64,000 bases of DNA, taken from contig CAHJWL010000012.1 of assembly GCA_903642235.1 (NCBI GenBank), positions 1 through 64,000 on the forward strand, read 5' to 3'. The DNA comes from Acidobacteriaceae bacterium (GTDB lineage Bacteria > Acidobacteriota > Terriglobia > Terriglobales > Acidobacteriaceae). Shown piece by piece: positions 9,021-17,645 of this stretch (position 1 is the stretch's first letter; the number at the start of each line of letters is the position of its first letter). Position numbers and translations under genes: made by a program. The notes beneath the pieces are model-generated. The model was given only the letters and a program-made list of their open reading frames with translations. It was not told the DNA's origin and did not search any database.

Positions 9021-9056
9021 AGGGAAGCAGATCCCTACGGGATGACAACAAGAAGA
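9021..9056 (+). repeat. Dispersed hairpin repeat copy
   Basis: Carries GGGAAGCAGATCCCTACGG followed by GATGACAACA, with a perfect ATCCC-TAC-GGGAT stem. It lies in the convergent gap between the DUF885 gene and the cyclotransferase gene. Confidence 0.9.
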
Positions 9057-9121
9057 GCGTGCCGGAAGAGGAGTGTGCCGGGGCGGTGCCGGAGAGCTTT
9101 GCGTGGGATGAGCGGTAGCCG

Positions 9122-9886
9122 CTACTTCGAAATGGGCGTGGGATTCATCTTGATCTCGAAGAGGGTGGGCCATTGCTTGCCGGTGACGAAGAGGCGGTCG
9201 TGAGCGGCATCGTAAGCGATGCCGTTGAGGACGGACTCGGAGGTGAGCCGCTGGCTGTCAGGGAGGAGGCCGGTGAGGTCGATCCAGCCGAGGACGCGAC
9301 CATCGGTGGGCGAGATGCGGGCGATGGTGTCGGAATGCCAGAGGTTGGCAAAGATCTCACCGTGGATGAACTCGAGCTCGTTGAGGTCGCGGATGCGGTC
9401 GGAGCCGTTGTGGACGGTGATGTGGCGGAGTTCGCGGAAGGTGGCGGGGTCGCGGAAGCGGAGTGTGTCTGTGCCGTCGGAGGTTACGATTTCGGTGGCG
9501 GTGCGGGTCATGCCCCAGCCCTCACCGGTGTAGGGAAGCTGGCGGAGGAGATGAAGGGTGGCGCGGTCGTAGACAAAGCAGATGTGCGAGGTCCAGGTCC
9601 ACTCGTAGAGCTCGGTGCCGAAGTCGACGATGCCTTCGCCGAAGAGGTCGGGCGCGAGGGTGAGGGTCTGGATGGGCTTGCCGGTTTGGAGCGGGTAGAC
9701 GAGCAGCGCGGAGTGGCCTTCAAGGCCGGTGCCTTCATACACGAGGCCATCGCGGAAGAAGAGGCCCTCGGTATAGCTGCTGGGGGAGTGCGGGTACCGG
9801 GCGATGACAGTGTAGCCGAAGGTGGGCGCCTGGGCGAGGGCGTGGGTGGCGAGGAGGAGAGAGAGGAGAGTTCTGGGCAGGCGCAT
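9122..9886 (-). CDS. Glutaminyl-peptide cyclotransferase (plant/bacterial beta-propeller type)
   Basis: About 254 residues from an ATG at 9886 that opens a signal peptide (MRLPRTLLSLLLATHALAQ). In-frame starts at 9904 and 9967 are possible, but the latter reads through a dispersed repeat copy. Family signatures are PHSPSSYTEGLFFRDGLVYEGTGLEGHS, GEGWGMTR, SDGTDTLRFRDP, RDLNELEFIHGEIFANLWHSDTIARI and VLNGIAYD. This enzyme converts N-terminal Gln to pyroglutamate, releasing ammonia, and acts on exported proteins or peptides. Bacterial members of this family are periplasmic or surface enzymes. It is a single-gene unit. Confidence 0.92.
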   Translation of the reverse strand: MRLPRTLLSLLLATHALAQAPTFGYTVIARYPHSPSSYTEGLFFRDGLVYEGTGLEGHSALLVYPLQTGKPIQTLTLAPDLFGEGIVDFGTELYEWTWTSHICFVYDRATLHLLRQLPYTGEGWGMTRTATEIVTSDGTDTLRFRDPATFRELRHITVHNGSDRIRDLNELEFIHGEIFANLWHSDTIARISPTDGRVLGWIDLTGLLPDSQRLTSESVLNGIAYDAAHDRLFVTGKQWPTLFEIKMNPTPISK

Positions 9887-9940
9887 GCTTGGGCTACGAT
9901 GCATTTCGGTTCGGCGGGTCACGATGGGGTGAAGGCAAGG

Positions 9941-9975
9941 GCAACAGCAGATCCCTGCGGGTGACAACTAAAAGC
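9941..9975 (+). repeat. Dispersed hairpin repeat copy (diverged)
   Basis: Contains AACAGCAGATCCCTGCGGG followed by TGACAACTAAAAG. One stem base is lost. It lies just upstream of the cyclotransferase gene and produces a spurious N-terminal extension in that frame. Confidence 0.75.
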
Positions 9976-10017
9976 GGGTGGGGCGTGTGCATGGACTGCG
10001 AAGCGGGTGCGTCTGGG

Positions 10018-10299
10018 TCAGGCTTTGCGGTGGTGGGTGATGGTGGCGAAGGGTCTGCCGACGGATTTGAGCTGCGGGAGGACGGCGGTGTTAAGGTGGC
10101 TGGCGAGCTCGTCGGCCTCGCGGTTGGTGGGACCGGTGAAGTTGACGCCGTGCTTGTCAAAACCTTCGCGGTGCATGAGGGACTGGACTTCCCGGTCGGC
10201 TTCGGCGATGCGGGAGACGTCAAGGTCGCGGAGTTCGATGAAGATGGTGGCGATGTAGCTTATGGCGGTTTGGATGCGTACAGGGCTGGGGCGACGCAC
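10018..10299 (-). CDS. Small hypothetical protein
   Basis: A protein-like frame of 93 codons from a GTG at 10299, with no clear ribosome binding site. The sequence is hydrophilic and predicted helical (ISYIATIFIELRDLDVSRIAEADREV, FTGPTNREADELASHLNTAVLP). It has no signal peptide or known motif. The frame stays open to 10512, but that extension overlaps the start and signal peptide of the sedolisin gene on the other strand and is unlikely. I keep it because its residue composition is more natural than that of the competing plus-strand frame. Confidence 0.45.
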   Translation of the reverse strand: MRRPSPVRIQTAISYIATIFIELRDLDVSRIAEADREVQSLMHREGFDKHGVNFTGPTNREADELASHLNTAVLPQLKSVGRPFATITHHRKA

Positions 10300-10392
10300 C
10301 AGAGAGCGTGAGCGGCGAAGAATCTGCTGGCCCTCCGTGCGGTTTCTCTGATACGGTTCGCTACCGAAGTCAGTTTTTCGCGCACGCGCGGG

Positions 10393-13227
10393 ATGCACGC
10401 CACCATGAAGTTCTGCCGTCTTGTTCTGTCTTTGTTGTCTGCCCTGTTTTTTCTTACCACGGAGACCGTCTCTGCCCAGACGCCTGCGCCGCGTTTGCGC
10501 GAGGGCGTTCATGAGGGCGCGCGAGCTTTGGTTCGCGGGTCCATGTCACCCCGGGCGATGAGCGCGCCGGATATGGGTCCGGTGGAGGCGAGTCGGCCGA
10601 TCCACGGGATAACGCTAGTATTTCGGCGCTCGGAGGCGCAGGAGGCGGAGCTACAGGAGCTGCTCGCCGCGCAACAGAACCCTGCATCGCCCGAGTTCCA
10701 CCACTGGCTTACGCCTGAGGGCTTCGGCAGGCGCTTCGGCATGGCGGACGCGGACATTGACGCCACGCGGCAGTGGTTGGGTGGACAGGGATTTGAGGTC
10801 ACGGGAGTTGCCCGGGCGCGCGACCGCATCACATTCTCGGGAACGGCGGGGCAGGTAGCGCATGCCTTTCTGGCGCCGCTGCACCGTTACCAGGTGGACG
10901 GTGTCGCTCACGTTGCTCCGAGCGCCGATGTATCGCTTCCCGCGAATCTGGCGGGGACCACCGCGGCGGTTCTTCACCTCTCGGACTTCCGGCCGGAACC
11001 AACGTACGAGGTTGCCCCTCATCCGAAGTTTACGTCGCAGAACTCGCAGGCGCACTATCTTGCACCGAAGGACCTGGCGACGATGTATGACCTGGGGTCG
11101 ATCTACCAGGGAACGGGACAGACGATTGCGGTGGTGGGTCAGTCGTATGTGGATACGTCGTACTCGTCGGAGATCAGGACCTTTCAGGGTTACCTGAGCA
11201 CGTATACGCCGATCAGCGCGGTGCTGGTGCCCGGGACGGGGGTGCAGGCCATCTCGCCGGGAAATGCAGGGGAGTCCGAGATCGACCTCGAGTACGCGAG
11301 CGGCATCGCAACAAGTGCCAGCGTGTTTCTGGTCTACGTCGGAAGCAATCCGAATTACAACGTGTTTGACGCGCTGGCCTTTGCCATCGACCAGAATCTG
11401 GCGGAGGTTGTGAGTATCAGCTACAGCGAGTGCGAGGCGTTTCTAAGCCCGACCGATGTTGCCGAGAGCACGGCCCTGTTTGAACAGGCGAACGCACAGG
11501 GGCAGACACTGGTGGCGGCGGCCGGCGATGCGGGATCGACTGAATGCGCAAGGTTTCCGATCTCCACCCGGCTTAGTGCACAGCAGCAGCAGGCGCTCTC
11601 GGTGGGGTACCCGGCGGACAGTCCGCTGGTGACTGCAGTGGGCGGAACGCAGATGATCGCCAGCGCGCTGAGCAGCAACGCATCCACCTATTGGGCGGGG
11701 GCTATGCAGTTGGATAACAGCAGATCTCTGCTGTCGTACGTTCCGGAGCTGGCGTGGAATGAGGGCTCGGCGACGAGGGGAATCCTGGCTGGCGGGGGCG
11801 GGGCGAGCGCCCTGTTCCCCCGGCCATCCTGGCAGAGCAGCTTCCCGGGAGTTCCCTCGGGAAGCACACGCGTACTGCCGGATATTGCGCTGCAATCGTC
11901 TGTGGACAGCCCGGGGTTCCTGGTGTGTTCGGATGATCCGTACCTGCTGGCCTCGAACGGACAGACACAGGGCTGCAGCGATGGATTACTCGGGAGCAAT
12001 GATGCCTACACGGTGGGCGGGGGGACGAGTTTCGCCGCGCCAGTGTTTGCCGGGGTGGTGGCGTTGCTGAACCAGCAGCAGAACTCGGGCGGGCAAGGAA
12101 ACCTGAACCCGACACTGTACCAGCTGGCGACGACCTCCCCTACGATCTTTCACGACATTACGACGGGGTCGACGGCGTGCTTTGCCGGTGCGTTCCGTTG
12201 CGGTGCAGCAGGGCAGTCCGGCTTCGCGGCACTTTCCGGCTACGACCAGGCGACGGGGCTCGGCAGCATGGACTTCGGTGCGTTGCTCTCGGCGCTGACG
12301 CCGGCACAGACGCCGACGCTTGAAACGACGATTGTGGAGATCTCCGCAGAGAACGATGTGACGCCTGTTGGTGGAACGGTAGATGTGCCGATCGTAGTTC
12401 GCTCGCTCAACCGACCGCAGGGCGAGACGACTCCGACGGGGACGGTCGCGATCGCGGTGGATGGCGGCGTGGTCGAGCCCGCGGTCACTCTGATCAGTGA
12501 TGCGATAGGCAATGAGCCTCTGAGTGGCAGCGCGAGCTATACGTTTACCGGTCCGGCGACACCCGGCTCTCACCTGCTGACGGTGACCTACTCTGGCGAT
12601 GCGACACATGCGCCGTCGCACGCGACATCTTCCATACTGGTGGGCAATGTGGTGGCTTCGGGCGGCGTCACGCTGGCGGCCGGGAACCTCGCTGTACCAA
12701 CGAATGGGACAGCAACGACGATCGTGACGGTGACGCCTTCGGGCGGGTATGACGGGCGGCTGGTATGGTCGCTGGCGTTTACGAGCGATACCACTCTGAC
12801 GGCCTGCTACTCGATCGCAAGCCTTCCGGTACAGGGAGTGACGTCTACGAAGCTATTCTTTGGCACCGGAACGGCGTGTTCGGCTCCGCAGCCGGCGGCA
12901 ATTGGCGGACTGCGACGGATCGCGGGGAAGGCTATGGGGAACAGATCCGCCGTGACGCCCTGGGGCCCGGCGACGGTGGCGACTGGTCTGCTGCTCTGCT
13001 GCCTGGTTCCAGGGCGACGCCGTGGGATGGTGCCGTTGCTGTGCATGTTCCTTGTGGTTGGAGCGCTGTCCGGATGCGGGGGCGGCTCGGGTGCGAGCCC
13101 GGCGGCAAGCTCCTCCAACGGTTCAACGATTGCTCCGGCGAGTGTGTCCACCATGTTGCTGACGGCGCGCGACTCTGTGAACGGGCAGGTTACGGCGTCG
13201 ACGACGTTTACTCTTACGGTGCAATAG
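10393..13227 (+). CDS. Sedolisin (S53) protease with pro-kumamolisin domain, Ig-like domain and membrane tail
   Basis: 944 residues. An alternative ATG at 10405 gives the same signal peptide (LVLSLLSALFFLTTETVSAQ). The order is: pro-kumamolisin activation domain (about 50-210), then a kumamolisin catalytic domain (about 220-640). The catalytic Glu and Asp are in GESEIDLEYASG (about 293-304), the oxyanion-type Asp is in AAAGDAGS, and the Ser is in GGTSFAAPVFAG (about 547). An Ig-like repeat follows (about 670-770). The C-terminus has two hydrophobic stretches around PGRRRG and ends with a Cys/Gly motif (LSGCGGGSGAS), a tail seen on other acidobacterial surface proteins. It is an acid-active secreted endopeptidase by family. 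Nothing near it suggests a specific substrate. Confidence 0.93.
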   Translation: MHATMKFCRLVLSLLSALFFLTTETVSAQTPAPRLREGVHEGARALVRGSMSPRAMSAPDMGPVEASRPIHGITLVFRRSEAQEAELQELLAAQQNPASPEFHHWLTPEGFGRRFGMADADIDATRQWLGGQGFEVTGVARARDRITFSGTAGQVAHAFLAPLHRYQVDGVAHVAPSADVSLPANLAGTTAAVLHLSDFRPEPTYEVAPHPKFTSQNSQAHYLAPKDLATMYDLGSIYQGTGQTIAVVGQSYVDTSYSSEIRTFQGYLSTYTPISAVLVPGTGVQAISPGNAGESEIDLEYASGIATSASVFLVYVGSNPNYNVFDALAFAIDQNLAEVVSISYSECEAFLSPTDVAESTALFEQANAQGQTLVAAAGDAGSTECARFPISTRLSAQQQQALSVGYPADSPLVTAVGGTQMIASALSSNASTYWAGAMQLDNSRSLLSYVPELAWNEGSATRGILAGGGGASALFPRPSWQSSFPGVPSGSTRVLPDIALQSSVDSPGFLVCSDDPYLLASNGQTQGCSDGLLGSNDAYTVGGGTSFAAPVFAGVVALLNQQQNSGGQGNLNPTLYQLATTSPTIFHDITTGSTACFAGAFRCGAAGQSGFAALSGYDQATGLGSMDFGALLSALTPAQTPTLETTIVEISAENDVTPVGGTVDVPIVVRSLNRPQGETTPTGTVAIAVDGGVVEPAVTLISDAIGNEPLSGSASYTFTGPATPGSHLLTVTYSGDATHAPSHATSSILVGNVVASGGVTLAAGNLAVPTNGTATTIVTVTPSGGYDGRLVWSLAFTSDTTLTACYSIASLPVQGVTSTKLFFGTGTACSAPQPAAIGGLRRIAGKAMGNRSAVTPWGPATVATGLLLCCLVPGRRRGMVPLLCMFLVVGALSGCGGGSGASPAASSSNGSTIAPASVSTMLLTARDSVNGQVTASTTFTLTVQ

Positions 13228-13337
13228 GACGCGATGCGGTAAGAGGCAAGGGGGTGCAACGGGGATGAGGGGTGTGTTGAAAGACGCATCCGGCAACGGT
13301 TGGAATGAACGTATGCAGTGCACAACGGAGGACTTAT

Positions 13338-13724
13338 ATGAGAACCGCTGCCCGAATCGTCGCAGGATTGCTTCTGTCCGCACCCATGGCGAACTTTGCC
13401 CAGAGTAAAGAGCAATCGATCGACCCAATCGCCTGGGGCGCACTTTCGGGGAACTCTTCGTGTGTGATCTTTGCGGAAGGGCATAAGACGAGCGGGCGCT
13501 TCTACGGCGTTGCGGTCACGACCAAGACGATGGGGAAGCTCACACTCCTGGAGACACAAAATTACAGCTTCGACCAGAAAGAGGTTCTTGAAACCCAGGA
13601 GAATATGGACAACCTCATGCAGATCGCCCGAAAGGATCACGTGAAGTTCGTGAAGATCCCTGAGAAGCATTCTCCTGAGTTGCTTGAGAAGGCTCGCGCG
13701 GTTTGCAAAGCGGATGCCCCGTAG
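13338..13724 (+). CDS. Small secreted protein of unknown function
   Basis: 128 residues from an ATG at 13338 with a strong GGAGG ribosome binding site. An in-frame start at 13305 lacks one. There is a signal peptide (AARIVAGLLLSAPMANFAQ) and a compact mature domain with two Cys residues (NSSCVIFAEG and ARAVCKADAP) that could form a disulphide. The sequence YGVAVTTKTMGKLTLLETQNYSF suggests a beta-rich core with a helical C-terminus. Its GC content is lower than that of its neighbours. No family recognised. It follows the sedolisin gene by 110 bp on the same strand and may be independent. Confidence 0.75.
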   Translation: MRTAARIVAGLLLSAPMANFAQSKEQSIDPIAWGALSGNSSCVIFAEGHKTSGRFYGVAVTTKTMGKLTLLETQNYSFDQKEVLETQENMDNLMQIARKDHVKFVKIPEKHSPELLEKARAVCKADAP

Positions 13725-13884
13725 TGCAGTGACCTGGATGTTCCCGATATGCAGCCTGGTCCGAGAGACCTGGTGCTGCGGACCTACGGGCGGACGTAAG
13801 GATGGAGCGAAGAACGTTCGGAGTGAGGTGTCCGAGGTGAGTTCGTGGGTGCGTTTCTCTGGGCGCGCCGTGGCGTCGCAGCGG

Positions 13885-14757
13885 CTAGCGGCCTTCGCGA
13901 AGGCGGGCGGCCAGGCGCTCGGGGAGGCCGGCCATGAGGATGCGGCCCTGGGCGGCGGTGACGTCGTAGGGGATGCGGTGGAAGGTGATCTCGGCGAGGT
14001 CGGTGTCGTAGAGGGCAAAGGCCGCGCGCCAGTCGCCGTCGCGGGGCTGACCGACGGAGCCGGGATTGATGAGGTGACGGCGGCCGGGCTCGAGCTTGAG
14101 GGTCCAGGAGTCAGCGGCGGTGCGGGAGCGGAAGGCAGGGCGGAGCTCCTGCCACTGTGCGGTGGGGGTGTCGCCATGGAGGGCGAAGCCGCCCTGAATG
14201 TGAGTGTGGCCGATGAAGGTGATGGGGGCGGAGCTCTGCTGCAGGGGCGCCCAGGCATCGCGCATGCTGAGGATGTAATGGTCCTCATGCAGCGGGGAGC
14301 CGTGGGCGAGGGCGACGGCGGGAAAGAGAGCGGTGGGGTCGAGATCGGGCAGGGTGGAGTGGGGAGCTTCGTGATCGGTGGCGGCGGTTGAGCCGGCGGC
14401 GATCAGGACCTCTTCGGCTGCGGGCGCCTGCTGCGGGTGCAGCGGACCTTGCGAGAGGTCGCGCAGCCAGGTGAGATTGGCTTGGGTGAGCTCGCCTTTG
14501 GTCCACTCAACGGCGGCGCGGGCGGTGGGATTGAAGTTGACGGCGGAGGAGAGACCGCAGCAGACACGGTCGTGGTTGCCGCGGACGGTGACGGAGGCGA
14601 GCGGGCGGATGAGGTCGATGACTTGGTTGGGGCTGCCGCCGTAGCCTACGGTGTCTCCCAAATTCCAGACCGTGTCGAAGCGGGCGGCCGCGGCGTGGAG
14701 GGCGGCGGTCAGAGCTTCAAGGTTGCCGTGGATGTCGGAGAGGATGAGGGCGCGCAT
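13885..14757 (-). CDS. Calcineurin-like metallophosphoesterase (YfcE/MPE-type)
   Basis: 290 residues from the ATG at 14757 (MRALILSDIHGN); a start at 14847 would add a Pro-rich leader that is not conserved. All phosphoesterase metal motifs are present: DIHGN, GDTVGYG, GNHD and, near residue 190, GHTH. The NPGSVGQPRDGD motif near the C-terminus is typical of the cytoplasmic UPF0025/YfcE-like group. Substrates in this group are varied (phosphodiesters, nucleotides) and cannot be told from sequence. It lies downstream of the OppD-like gene on the same strand, separated by a hairpin. Confidence 0.9.
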   Translation of the reverse strand: MRALILSDIHGNLEALTAALHAAAARFDTVWNLGDTVGYGGSPNQVIDLIRPLASVTVRGNHDRVCCGLSSAVNFNPTARAAVEWTKGELTQANLTWLRDLSQGPLHPQQAPAAEEVLIAAGSTAATDHEAPHSTLPDLDPTALFPAVALAHGSPLHEDHYILSMRDAWAPLQQSSAPITFIGHTHIQGGFALHGDTPTAQWQELRPAFRSRTAADSWTLKLEPGRRHLINPGSVGQPRDGDWRAAFALYDTDLAEITFHRIPYDVTAAQGRILMAGLPERLAARLREGR

Positions 14758-14847
14758 GGGAGGTGGTGCTGCGAAGGGGGCTGGAGACGAGGTCTCTTCA
14801 TCTTCAGGATAACGCTTCGGCGTTGAGGTAGCTTCGTCGCGGCCCAC

Positions 14848-14870
14848 TCATGACGATGGGACCGTCATGA
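14848..14870. terminator. Hairpin between OppD-like and phosphoesterase genes
   Basis: Perfect 8-bp inverted repeat TCATGACG / CGTCATGA with a 7-base loop. There is no T-tract on the minus strand, so it may be a processing or partial termination signal rather than a strong terminator. Confidence 0.35.
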
Positions 14871-14944
14871 ATGGAGCACCTGCCTTCGGCTTGGCGGTAT
14901 GGAGGCCTGAGGTGTTCCTACGGGCAGAAGGACCGGCGCCGGAA

Positions 14945-15754
14945 TCAGGCGAGGGTCGCGAGTGGTTTGGAGCGGTCGGTGTGCATGGTGGGGGCGGAGG
15001 CGAGAAGCTGGCGGGTGTAGGGGTGCCGGGGGGAGCGGAAGAGGTCGGCGGCGGCGGCCTGCTCGACGATGCGGCCGCGCTGCATGACGGCGACGCGGTC
15101 GGCAATCCGGCTGATGACGGCGAGATCATGGGAGATGAAGAGCATGGCGAGATTGTGAGTTGCGCGGAGAGTGCGGAGGAGGTCGAGGATCTGAGCCTGG
15201 ACCGTGACGTCGAGGGCGGTGGTGGGCTCATCGGCGATGAGGAGGCGGGGACGGTTGCTGAGAGCGATGGCGATGAGGATGCGCTGACGCTGGCCGCCGG
15301 AGAACTGGTGGGGGTAGTCGGTGAGGCGGCGTTCGGGGTCGGGCAGGGCGACCTCGTGGAGGGCGGCGACCGTGCGGGCTTTCACTTCGGCGCGGGAGAG
15401 ACCGGGGTGGTGGGCGCGGATAGCTTCGGCGATCTGGGTGCCGATCTGCATGACCGGGTTGAGGGCGGTCATGGGCTCCTGAAAGATCATGGCGATCTCG
15501 CGGCCGCGAAGGCGGCGCATGGCGGCTTCGGACTCGGCGAGGAGGTTGCGGCTGTCGAAGTGGATCTGCCCGGAGAGGGTGGCGGAGGGTGGGAGGAGGC
15601 GGAGGAGTGCGAGCGAGGTGGCGGACTTGCCGGAGCCGGACTCGCCGACGAGGCCGAGGGTTTCGCCTGCGGCGAGGGTGAAGGAGACGCCGTCGACGGC
15701 GGATTGGAGGCCGAAGCGGATGGTGAGGTCGGAGACGGTGAGGAGCTGAGGCAT
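14945..15754 (-). CDS. ABC transporter ATP-binding protein, OppD/DppD-like
   Basis: 269 residues. It has Walker A GESGSGKS, Q-loop FQEPMTALNP, signature FSGGQRQR, Walker B LLIADEPTTALD and the H-loop ISHDL. The C-terminal oligopeptide-type extension ends with HPYTRQLLASAPTM, which is diagnostic of the peptide/nickel (OppD/DppD) group. No permease, OppF partner or binding protein gene is adjacent, so it must work with a system encoded elsewhere or be a remnant. The upstream gap holds several dispersed repeat copies. Confidence 0.9.
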   Translation of the reverse strand: MPQLLTVSDLTIRFGLQSAVDGVSFTLAAGETLGLVGESGSGKSATSLALLRLLPPSATLSGQIHFDSRNLLAESEAAMRRLRGREIAMIFQEPMTALNPVMQIGTQIAEAIRAHHPGLSRAEVKARTVAALHEVALPDPERRLTDYPHQFSGGQRQRILIAIALSNRPRLLIADEPTTALDVTVQAQILDLLRTLRATHNLAMLFISHDLAVISRIADRVAVMQRGRIVEQAAAADLFRSPRHPYTRQLLASAPTMHTDRSKPLATLA

Positions 15755-16108
15755 CGGGGTGATGGTAGCGCGATAGGGGTGGGATTGCTTGTACGTCGCT
15801 TTGCTCCGTCCTTAAGGTGAGAAGCAGGTTCTTCGCTGCGCTCAGAATGACGATCGGAACGGCATGGTTGGGATGGGTGTTGCCGGTCGCCTCGTGGTTC
15901 TCGTTGGAGAAGCAGATCCCTACGGGATGACAACCAACAGGAGCTGCGAAGGGAGGACGGGCGAGAAGCAGATCCCTACGGGATGACAACCAAAAGAAGC
16001 AGGTCCTTGCGGGATGACAACCAAAAAAGGAGGATGTGGCCGCTGGATGTTACCCGCGCCACGCCCCGCGGTTCCGAAAGGGCCGGTGGCGTCGTCTAAT
16101 GATGAGCT
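15755..16108. repeat. Intergenic cluster of dispersed hairpin repeats
   Basis: The 354-bp divergent gap holds at least four copies in plus orientation. One at about 15820-15855 has the longer variant stem around TTCTTCGCTGCGCTCAGAA. Copies near 15908 and 15964 have the perfect ATCCCTACGGGAT core. One near 15996 has the loosened GTCCTTGCGGGAT. All end in ATGAC(AACC). No coding frame here looks real. Promoters for both flanking genes should lie here but are not obvious. Confidence 0.8.
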
Positions 16109-17638
16109 ATGGTGTGGATGCGAGTGACGATGGCGGGTGCGGCGGGACGGGGTGTGGCGTGGGCTTTAGCACTTGGGATAGGTGCGGGTGGGTGGGCGCA
16201 GACGCACAAGGTGGAGAAGCCCGAGGCGGTGGTGCGGGCAGTCGGGGTGTATGAGTGGACGGGAGATCTGACGAAGCCGGCGGCGAGCCGGTTAATTCCG
16301 GTGTCGCTCTACATCAATGGCGAGATGCAGGATGCGGCGGTGTACGAGCCGCGGCCGATTCCGTTTGCGCTGCTGCCCGGGAATGCGTATGAGCTGCAGC
16401 AGGCGGGGGTGGTGCAGGGGCTGGTGGAGTTGTCGTCGGCGGGGAAGCTGAATACGTCGGACAGCCCGTATGACGATGGCTGGTTTGGCTATGGGAGCTT
16501 TAAGCCGGAGGCGGAGCTGAAGGCGGCCGAGCTGAAGGCGTCGCGACGGGTGAGCGCGATTACGACGGGAAAGGACGACAACACTTATGGAAAGGGTGGG
16601 GTCAAAGACGATGAGGACGGGAACAAGGTAGATCCAGATCGGCCGACACTGCGGCGGAGAAGTCCTGGAGGTAAGCCTGAGAAGAAGGCAGATCCAAAGA
16701 CGCCGGATACAACGACGGCAGGAACACCGGCGGATGATCCGGACCGGCCGGTGCTGAAGAAGCGTGGGGGCAAGGACGCAGCAACGGACGGGGCGGACGC
16801 GAGTGCGACGAAGGAGATTGCGACCGACGCGCTCAATAACGATCCAAACCGGCCGTTGCTGCATCGGGGAAAGCCGGCGGGCGGACAGAGGGCGGCGGAT
16901 GGTGAGGCAATGGCCAAGATGGCGGGGCTGCCGAAGGATCTGCACCAGATGATCGCGGTGAGTGATGCGAAGAACCGGGCGGAGCATGACTTTGTGCGGC
17001 CCTGGGATGATGAGCCGGAGCACAAGGCGGTGCTGGCGATCATGCAAGGTTTGGCGGCGGCGAAGCTGGCGGAGAAGCCGGCGGTGCTGGCTGCTCCGGC
17101 GACTGCGGGTGTTGCGGCAGGAAAGAGCTCTGCGCCGGCGAAGGTTCCGGAAGCAGGGAAGGCTTCAGGGACGACGGCCTCCGGAGCGAAGACTGCCGTT
17201 CCGGCTACGCCGGCGGCCCGGCGTCGTGCGGCCCTGGCGGCTGCCACGGCGAAGCGTAGAGCGGCGGCTGCGGCGAAGGCTGCAGGAAGTGGACTGCTGG
17301 ATGAGGATCTGCGCGGATACCTGCTGAGTTATGGCGGGGCGCCGACGTTTGTGTACGCGGCGCATACCGCGGGAACAGGTGCGGCGCTGCGCTATGTGAC
17401 AGTGGTGGCGCAGAAGGATGCCTTCGGAAAGCTGCAGGTGGCGTTCTCGAGTGTGACGGATGCAGCGCACCTGAACCAGACACCGTGGATGCGGCTGGTG
17501 GGCGTGGTGGACGCGGAGGCGTCGAACCGGGCGAGTCTGCTGTTTGAGATGCGGGAGCAGGGAAGCCGGCAGTTTGCGCTGTATCGGGTGCTCGGGTCGC
17601 GGTCGGAGGCGGTGTTTACGACGGGGACGACGCAGTAG
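16109..17638 (+). CDS. Secreted protein of unknown function with repeated DP(D/N)RP motifs
   Basis: 509 residues with a signal peptide ending near GAGGWAQ. ATGs at 16118 and 16130 are alternative starts. An N-terminal domain (about 35-150) precedes a charged, low-complexity region with three copies of a motif: DPDRPTLRRR, DPDRPVLKKR and DPNRPLLHRG. An Ala-rich, Lys/Arg-rich segment follows (about 340-400). A C-terminal globular domain (about 400-509) contains YLLSYGGAPTFVYAAHT and LRYVTVVAQKD. Proteins with this layout appear in Acidobacteriaceae without an assigned function. The C-terminal domain might be a lipid- or wall-interacting module; I cannot say more. Confidence 0.85.
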   Translation: MVWMRVTMAGAAGRGVAWALALGIGAGGWAQTHKVEKPEAVVRAVGVYEWTGDLTKPAASRLIPVSLYINGEMQDAAVYEPRPIPFALLPGNAYELQQAGVVQGLVELSSAGKLNTSDSPYDDGWFGYGSFKPEAELKAAELKASRRVSAITTGKDDNTYGKGGVKDDEDGNKVDPDRPTLRRRSPGGKPEKKADPKTPDTTTAGTPADDPDRPVLKKRGGKDAATDGADASATKEIATDALNNDPNRPLLHRGKPAGGQRAADGEAMAKMAGLPKDLHQMIAVSDAKNRAEHDFVRPWDDEPEHKAVLAIMQGLAAAKLAEKPAVLAAPATAGVAAGKSSAPAKVPEAGKASGTTASGAKTAVPATPAARRRAALAAATAKRRAAAAAKAAGSGLLDEDLRGYLLSYGGAPTFVYAAHTAGTGAALRYVTVVAQKDAFGKLQVAFSSVTDAAHLNQTPWMRLVGVVDAEASNRASLLFEMREQGSRQFALYRVLGSRSEAVFTTGTTQ

Positions 17639-17645
17639 GGAGACT

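Noticed and set aside
12807..14288. 493-codon minus-strand frame spanning the sedolisin 3' end, the small secreted gene and part of the phosphoesterase
   Set aside because: Crosses three real genes and has no conserved motif; composition is that of a shadow frame.
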